From contig MVCZ01000169.1 of NCBI GenBank assembly GCA_002049825.1, positions 1-5,964 of the forward strand: 5,964 bases of DNA, written 5' to 3'. The stretch is from Candidatus Zhuqueibacterota bacterium 4484_188. Its GTDB lineage: Bacteria; Calditrichota; Calditrichia; RBG-13-44-9. Under the pieces are notes generated by a model that was not told the origin of the DNA, searched no databases, and saw nothing but the letters and a program-made list of their open reading frames with translations. Numbering within the stretch: the stretch's first letter is position 1; every line of letters starts with the position of its first letter. Positions 1 through 3,884 of the stretch are shown here, one piece after another. A program made the translations under genes and the position numbers.

Positions 1-399
1 GGTCACCATGTAGGAAACCATGGATTTTACCACCACCCTTACTTTTTAACCAGTGAAAAAAAGATGAGTGCTGAAATTCGGTTAACCGATACTTTGATTC
101 AAAACCGGCTGGGTGAAACGGCGAGATATTTCCGTCCGCCCTACGGCTTTTTCGGTCCCGGTTTAAACCGGGTGCTGCGGCAAACCGGGAAAGACCTGGT
201 GCTCTGGTCGTTGATGAGCAATGATTTTAAATGGTCCGCCGAGCGGGTTTTCACCTATTTAAAAAAAAATATGGAATCGGGCGATATTGTTGTTTTCCAC
301 GATTCTGCCCAATCCGCCGAAACCGTTTCCCGGCTGCTGCCCGATTTTTTAACTTTTTGCCTGAACGAAGGCTACACATTTCGGGTTTTCCGTTCGTAA
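1..399 (+). CDS. Polysaccharide deacetylase (NodB domain), 5'-truncated by the window edge
   Basis: The open frame enters from the left edge and ends at TAA 397-399, giving 132 visible C-terminal residues. Enzymes of this family (carbohydrate esterase 4) remove N- or O-acetyl groups from chitin-like sugars, peptidoglycan or exopolysaccharide using a metal-bound water. Visible motifs are the metal-binding HxxxH segment in 'GNHGFYHH' (bases 16-39), the motif-3 'YFRPPYG' (127-147), a 'WSLMSNDF' stretch at the motif-4 position (205-228) and the C-terminal 'IVVFHDS' with the motif-5 His (286-306). The TFDDGP motif carrying the catalytic Asp must lie upstream of the window. The ATG at 64 is internal, because homology continues before it. 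One oddity is that the usual Thr/Ser after the first metal His is Gly. Substrate and cellular location cannot be told from this fragment. The activator gene starts 14 nt downstream, suggesting co-transcription. Confidence 0.88.
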   Translation, partial: GHHVGNHGFYHHPYFLTSEKKMSAEIRLTDTLIQNRLGETARYFRPPYGFFGPGLNRVLRQTGKDLVLWSLMSNDFKWSAERVFTYLKKNMESGDIVVFHDSAQSAETVSRLLPDFLTFCLNEGYTFRVFRS

Positions 400-401
400 G
401 C

Positions 402-407
402 GAGGAG
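402..407 (+). promoter_or_regulatory. Ribosome binding site of the sigma-54 activator gene
   Basis: GAGGAG lies 6 nt before the GTG at 414. This decides the start: the frame is open further upstream (from an ATG at 231), but that part is only a shadow of the deacetylase gene. Confidence 0.7.
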
Positions 408-413
408 ACTGAC

Positions 414-1637
414 GTGCACAGTATTATTTTAGCGGTGACACAATCGCCACAAATCGAACATGCCATTCGGAACATTGAAAGCCAGCTCTGTAGTTCGGTG
501 ATATTCATTTCCAGACTACGGGACTACCATTCGATAAGCCGCAAAAATCACGTGGGTTTGCTGGTGGTAGAATATGCCATAGTTCGCTATTTAACGGACG
601 AGGAAAGAGTCTATTTCTATAGTCTGGATTGTCCGAAAGTCGTTATTACCAGCGTAAAAGATGAAGTGTTCAGCTTTCCTATCCCGGTATACGTCAAGCT
701 GGGAGAACCTGGAAATTTGTTAAGTGAAAACCTGGGGAAACTGATTAATGAATATTTTCGCCCCTTGCCGCCGGGCAGCCGATTTTCCACCGGAACAGAA
801 ATTCAGTTTATCACGCGTGACTCCAGGATGCTGAAGATTTACCAAAGTGCTCTGAAAGTCGCGCGATACAACACCCATGTTTTACTGTTAGGAGAAAATG
901 GCACCGGAAAAGATGTGCTGGCACATTTGATTCACCAGAACAGCAAACGTAACGAACATGCCATAGTAAAGATTAACTGTGCCGCCATTCCGGCAACCCT
1001 GCTGGAAACCGAGATGTTTGGCTATCGCAAAGGCGCTTTTACCGATGCTTTCCGTGACAAAATGGGAAAGGTTCAACTGGCGAACGGGAGCACCTTGTTC
1101 CTGGACGAGATAGGGGACCTCGATGCATCGTTGCAGGGAAAACTGTTGCGGGTGCTCGAAACCGGCGAAGTGGATGTGATTGGCGGTTTGCAACCGGTTA
1201 AAGTGGATGTCCGGTTCATCTCTGCTACCAACCAGGATTTAAAACAGGCGGTCAAATCGGGCACATTTCGCGAAGACCTGTACTACCGTATCAATGTGGT
1301 TTACCACTGGCCGGGAAATGTTCGGGAATTGCGCCATTTTTCCGAGCGGCTGGTGCTGCGGTGCCAGGATAACGAATTTGACCCGAAAATGGTGGAAGAA
1401 GAAATCGATGTTCTGGATTACCAGCACACCAGCAAAGCGGTGGACTCGGATTTGAACCGCTTTATGGAAAACCAGGAAAAACAGTTCTTGCTGCGCTGGT
1501 TGACAAAAAATGATTTTAAGATTCTGAAGACAGCCAGTGATTTGGGAATCAGCAGAATCAGCCTGTTCCGCAAAATGAAAAAGTACCGGATTGACCCCCG
1601 GCAACTGAAAGCGAGCAATAAATCGGGGAAAAAGTAA
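414..1637 (+). CDS. Sigma-54-dependent transcriptional activator with receiver-like N-terminus and shortened AAA+ domain
   Basis: This 407-residue protein is a bacterial enhancer-binding protein that would use ATP to remodel sigma-54 RNA polymerase. Residues 1-115 have an alternating strand/helix pattern like a response-regulator receiver, but the expected phospho-acceptor site reads 'LLVVEYA', with Glu53 in place of Asp. A later 'VVITS' (76-80) and 'VYVKLGEP' (92-99) resemble the conserved Thr/Ser and Lys positions. The AAA+ domain follows: Walker A 'GENGTGKD' (160-167), the sigma-54 contact loop as GAFTDA (207-212, instead of GAFTGA), Walker B 'LFLDEIGDL' (228-236), 'FISATNQDL' (268-276) and the arginine-finger region 'FREDLYYRINVV' (285-296). 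'YHWPGNVREL' comes immediately after, so about 46 residues usually found between them (the 'LPPLRER..DI' stretch and part of the helical lid) are missing in frame. Residues 358-398 form a Fis-type helix-turn-helix. The family assignment is secure; activity as sequenced is doubtful. Target genes are unknown. Confidence 0.88.
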   Translation: MHSIILAVTQSPQIEHAIRNIESQLCSSVIFISRLRDYHSISRKNHVGLLVVEYAIVRYLTDEERVYFYSLDCPKVVITSVKDEVFSFPIPVYVKLGEPGNLLSENLGKLINEYFRPLPPGSRFSTGTEIQFITRDSRMLKIYQSALKVARYNTHVLLLGENGTGKDVLAHLIHQNSKRNEHAIVKINCAAIPATLLETEMFGYRKGAFTDAFRDKMGKVQLANGSTLFLDEIGDLDASLQGKLLRVLETGEVDVIGGLQPVKVDVRFISATNQDLKQAVKSGTFREDLYYRINVVYHWPGNVRELRHFSERLVLRCQDNEFDPKMVEEEIDVLDYQHTSKAVDSDLNRFMENQEKQFLLRWLTKNDFKILKTASDLGISRISLFRKMKKYRIDPRQLKASNKSGKK

Positions 1638-1721
1638 GCGGGTATCAATATGTAGCGAGAACTTACCTGCGCACTTCTGTGAATTAAAGCAGCGCCCGGA
1701 TGAAGAACGGATTGTAGCACA

Positions 1722-2442
1722 ATGAAAAAATTCCTCTCTTATGCAAAAATAAACATCGGATTGCGGATTGTGGGCAAGCGTCCCGATGGGTTTCACACGC
1801 TGGAATCCGTTTTCCAGGAAATCTCCCTGCACGATGAAGTATATTTTCGCCGGAGGAAATCGGGGATTCTGATTTTATGTAATTGGAAGTCGGTGGAGCA
1901 GTAACGCTGCCACCTGCATCAAGGCATTCTCCGAAATGTTTCAGCTCGATCTGAGCGTTCCCGAGATGATTCGCCTGGCGGCACGTGTAGGTTCCGATGT
2001 GCCCTTTTTTATCCCGGGCAAAACAGCGCTGGTAAAAGGGAGAGGAGAAGTAGTGGTTCCTGTTCGTTTTCTCACCGACTACCGAATTTTACTGGTTCTC
2101 CCCAACGTGCAGTTGTCTACTGCGGAAATATATAAAAAATTTGAAATGAACTTGACTAAATATGCGCACCATGTTAAATTTGAAGCCGTTATTTTGGGAA
2201 TCCGAAATTTAGAGGATTTAAATTATTATCTTTATAATGACTTAGAGCAGGTTGCTCAAACGGTTTACCCGGAGTTGGCGGGGATTCGTGAACGGTTGTT
2301 GGCAAGTGGTGCGGCGTATGTGAGTCTGACTGGTAGTGGTTCGGCAATGTATGGTTTGTACCACAAAGAAAGCGATTTGGAAGCAGTGGGAGAATTATTC
2401 TCACCGGATTTCCGGGTGTATGCTGCCCAGCCGGTAACCTGA
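1722..2442 (+). pseudogene. ispE: 4-diphosphocytidyl-2-C-methyl-D-erythritol kinase, disrupted
   Basis: IspE is the GHMP-family kinase that phosphorylates the 2-hydroxyl of CDP-methylerythritol in the MEP isoprenoid pathway. The N-terminal piece (ATG 1722, stop 1902-1904) carries the substrate-binding start 'YAKINIGL' with Lys9, then 'GKRPDGFHTLESVF' and 'ISLHDEVYF'. The rest is in another frame, readable from about 1897: 'SSNAATCIKAF', then 'GSDVPFF' with the catalytic Asp, 'GRGE' and the C-terminal GHMP motif 'LTGSGSAMYGLY', ending at TGA 2440-2442. Between the pieces, the usual NLI..A helix, the K.IP segment and the start of the GLGGGSS ATP-binding loop are absent, roughly 35-45 residues, and the frame is shifted. 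An internal ATG at 1936 has no Shine-Dalgarno, so the second half is probably not made separately. No strong ribosome binding site precedes 1722. Since ispE is normally single-copy and essential, an assembly or sequencing fault is as likely as real gene loss. Confidence 0.88.
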
Positions 2443-2444
2443 TT

Positions 2445-2516
2445 TGGGGTGTAGCCAAGCGGTAAGGCACCGGGTTTTGGTCCCGGCATGCGGAGGTTCG
2501 AATCCTTCCACCCCAG
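2445..2516 (+). tRNA. tRNA-Gln (anticodon UUG)
   Basis: The 72-nt cloverleaf is complete. The acceptor arms TGGGGTG (2445-2451) and CACCCCA (2509-2515) pair perfectly and are followed by discriminator G2516. The D stem is GCC/GGC. The anticodon stem CCGGG/CCCGG (2470-2474/2482-2486) encloses the loop TTTTGGT with anticodon TTG at 2477-2479. The T arm is GGAGG/CCTTC around TTCGAAT, with one G-U pair. CCA is not encoded (CTCC follows), so it must be added by nucleotidyltransferase. The overall sequence resembles bacterial tRNA-Gln, including the UGGGG start. It begins 2 nt after the ispE stop, so it is probably transcribed with ispE and released by RNase P. Confidence 0.97.
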
Positions 2517-2533
2517 CTCCGTTTTTAAACAGG

Positions 2534-2563
2534 ATGCAAGCGGAAAGATGCTTGCATTTTTTT
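2534..2563 (+). terminator. Rho-independent terminator after tRNA-Gln
   Basis: A perfect 8-bp stem, ATGCAAGC (2534-2541) with GCTTGCAT (2550-2557), has an 8-nt loop and runs into seven T (2557-2563). It sits 17 nt after the tRNA and 27 nt before the rplY start. It would end the ispE-tRNA transcript, or act as a partial terminator with read-through into rplY. Confidence 0.8.
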
Positions 2564-2579
2564 AATAGATATTTTATGT

Positions 2580-2585
2580 AAGGAG
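2580..2585 (+). promoter_or_regulatory. Ribosome binding site of rplY
   Basis: AAGGAG lies 5 nt before the ATG at 2591, which supports that start for L25. Confidence 0.75.
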
Positions 2586-2590
2586 AAAAA

Positions 2591-3228
2591 ATGGCTGAAA
2601 TAGTTCTGAATGCCAAACCACGGGAAAGAACCGGTAAGGGCGCCGCCCGGGCTTACCGGAATGACGGTCTTATCCCCGCCGAATATTATTCCGCTCGTCA
2701 TGATAATTTACATTTATTACTGAACCGCCGGGAGTTTGATACGCTGCTTTCTACCGCCTTCTCTCTTCTGGAACTTGAAGTGGAAGGGGAAAAGAATAAA
2801 AAACTGTGCATTGTCAAGGACATGCAATTTCATCCGGTGAGAGGTAATGTGTTGCATGTTGATTTTCAGGGTGTGGTTCGGGGCGAAAAACTAACTGTTA
2901 ACGTACCCTTCGTGCTTACCGGTACTGCCGAAGGCGTGAAATCCGGAGGTATTCTGGAACATCTGGTTCGCGAAATTGAAGTCGAGTGTTTGCCAAAAGA
3001 TTTGCCAAAAGATATTCCGGAGAAACTGGAATACGATGTAACTAATCTTCAGATTGGCGATTCGATTCATATTTCCGATTTGGATTATCCTCAATTCAAA
3101 ATCTTAAACGATCCGGAAGAAACTATTGTGCAGGTGATTGCCAGCCGGGTAGCGCAGGAGCCGACGCCGGAAGAAGCTGCAGAAATGGCAGAAGAAGAGG
3201 AAATGAAAGAAAGGAAACGGAAGAGTAG
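2591..3228 (+). CDS. rplY: 50S ribosomal protein L25 (general stress protein Ctc type)
   Basis: Long-form bL25 binds 5S rRNA in the large ribosomal subunit. The N-terminal 5S-binding domain (residues 1 to about 92) shows the family pattern 'RERTGKGAARAYRNDGLIPA', a 'LHLLLNRREFDTLL' segment and 'DMQFHPVRGNVLHVDF'. The beta-rich TL5/Ctc domain follows (about 93-185: 'VNVPFVLTGTAEGVKSGG', 'EVECLP', 'LQIGDSIHISDL'), and then an acidic tail rich in Glu. The reading frame is not stopped where L25 should end and runs on into pth. The end given here is the TAG at 3226-3228 in the neighbouring frame. One extra A in the purine run around 3205-3212 would make the tail read '..EMKEKETEE' and stop there, which suits the family. 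A 12-bp tandem duplication adds four residues (134-141 read LPKDLPKD). The identification of L25 is firm; the exact C-terminus is inference. Confidence 0.88.
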
Positions 3229-3871
3229 TCTTTTCACCGGCGGAAAATGGAAGTTGAACGCTGTGCATCTTTCGACTTTTGGGCAGGATGAAAATGCGTA
3301 TATCATTGTGGGTCTGGGAAATCCGGGAACGCGCTACCATCTAACCCGGCATAATGTCGGTTTCATGGTGCTGAATCGTTTTATCGATCGTTTCCATCTG
3401 GAATTCAACCGGCAAAATGATTTGTTCGAACACCGGCAGGTGAATCTGGATAAAAAAACTGTGCTGTTGGTAAAACCGCTAACCTATATGAATTTGAGCG
3501 GCAGGGCGGTGGAACAACTGGTTGCCGTAACCGATTTAAAAACCTATTCTAATCTCCTGGTAGTATGCGATGACTTTAATCTTCCTTTCGGAACCATTCG
3601 TTTGCGACCGGGCGGCAGCGCCGGCGGGCAAAAGGGGCTTGAATCAATTTTGGAAACCCTGCAGACGAACGAAGTGCCCCGGTTGAGGATTGGAATCGGA
3701 AACGAGTTTCATGATCCGGTTGATCATGTGCTCTCACCTTTTCAAGAAGAAGAATTGAAGCAATTACCTTCAATTTTAGATTGGGCTTGTAATGCAGTGG
3801 AGGCTTTCATTACCGAAGGAATTTCGTACACTATGAGCAGATTTAATCGACATGTTTTAGAAAACGAATGA
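2591..3871 (+). CDS. Literal open frame as sequenced: L25-Pth read-through, 426 residues
   Basis: No in-frame stop exists between ATG 2591 and TGA 3869-3871, so the sequence as given encodes L25 (residues 1 to about 211) joined to peptidyl-tRNA hydrolase (from about residue 236) through a linker that resembles neither family. The linker (roughly bases 3223-3298) looks like translated intergenic DNA. Two compensating single-base losses explain it better than a true fusion, but the alternative is kept here because it is what the bases show. Confidence 0.6.
   Translation: MAEIVLNAKPRERTGKGAARAYRNDGLIPAEYYSARHDNLHLLLNRREFDTLLSTAFSLLELEVEGEKNKKLCIVKDMQFHPVRGNVLHVDFQGVVRGEKLTVNVPFVLTGTAEGVKSGGILEHLVREIEVECLPKDLPKDIPEKLEYDVTNLQIGDSIHISDLDYPQFKILNDPEETIVQVIASRVAQEPTPEEAAEMAEEEEMKERKRKSSLFTGGKWKLNAVHLSTFGQDENAYIIVGLGNPGTRYHLTRHNVGFMVLNRFIDRFHLEFNRQNDLFEHRQVNLDKKTVLLVKPLTYMNLSGRAVEQLVAVTDLKTYSNLLVVCDDFNLPFGTIRLRPGGSAGGQKGLESILETLQTNEVPRLRIGIGNEFHDPVDHVLSPFQEEELKQLPSILDWACNAVEAFITEGISYTMSRFNRHVLENE
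2990..3013 (+). repeat. 12-bp perfect tandem duplication inside rplY
   Basis: The unit TTGCCAAAAGAT occurs twice in direct succession. It encodes LPKD twice, at a position where L25/Ctc proteins usually have a single 'LP.D/E.P' stretch, so it looks like an in-frame four-residue insertion in a loop. Confidence 0.85.
3294..3871 (+). CDS. pth: Peptidyl-tRNA hydrolase (start inferred across a one-base loss)
   Basis: Pth cleaves the ester bond of peptidyl-tRNAs that drop off ribosomes and so recycles the tRNA; it is cytosolic and usually essential. Family motifs are clear in the frame that ends at TGA 3869-3871: 'IIVGLGNPG' (from 3302) with the conserved Asn, 'TRHNVGF' with the catalytic His, 'KPLTYMNLSG' with the Asn of the active site, 'VCDDFNLPFG' with the catalytic Asp, and 'RLRIGIGNE'. 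At the loop usually reading GGHNGL the sequence is 'GGQKGL', so the peptidyl-tRNA-contacting Asn is Lys. The frame has no ATG near its natural start. ATG 3294 (or 3288) lies one frame away, preceded by AGGA (3285-3288). Adding one base after 'ATGCG' would give 'MRYIIVGLGNPG', a textbook Pth start. An in-frame alternative is GTG 3263, with GGAAG upstream. Confidence 0.88.
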
Positions 3872-3876
3872 GGAGG
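3871..3876 (+). promoter_or_regulatory. Ribosome binding site of hppA overlapping the pth stop
   Basis: AGGAGG shares its first A with the pth TGA stop and lies 8 nt before the GTG at 3885. This suggests translational coupling of pth and hppA. The ATG at 3877 directly after it is too close and in another frame. Confidence 0.8.
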
Positions 3877-3884
3877 ATGGCTCT

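Noticed and set aside
231..413. N-terminal extension of the sigma-54 activator from an ATG at 231
   Set aside because: It overlaps the deacetylase coding frame, has no ribosome binding site and no family resemblance; GTG 414 has a strong Shine-Dalgarno.
918..935. Sigma-54 promoter beginning TGGCAC
   Set aside because: The -12 element (TTGC at the right spacing) is missing and the site is inside the Walker A coding region. A second candidate near 2299 also fails on spacing.
1239..1832. Long open frame on the minus strand (197 codons)
   Set aside because: It is antisense to the activator and ispE, has no family resemblance and no ribosome binding site, and is explained as a shadow of the plus-strand genes.
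2553..2580. Promoter for rplY formed by TTGCAT (2553) and TATGTA (2575)
   Set aside because: The match is weak, and transcription would start inside or after the rplY ribosome binding site.
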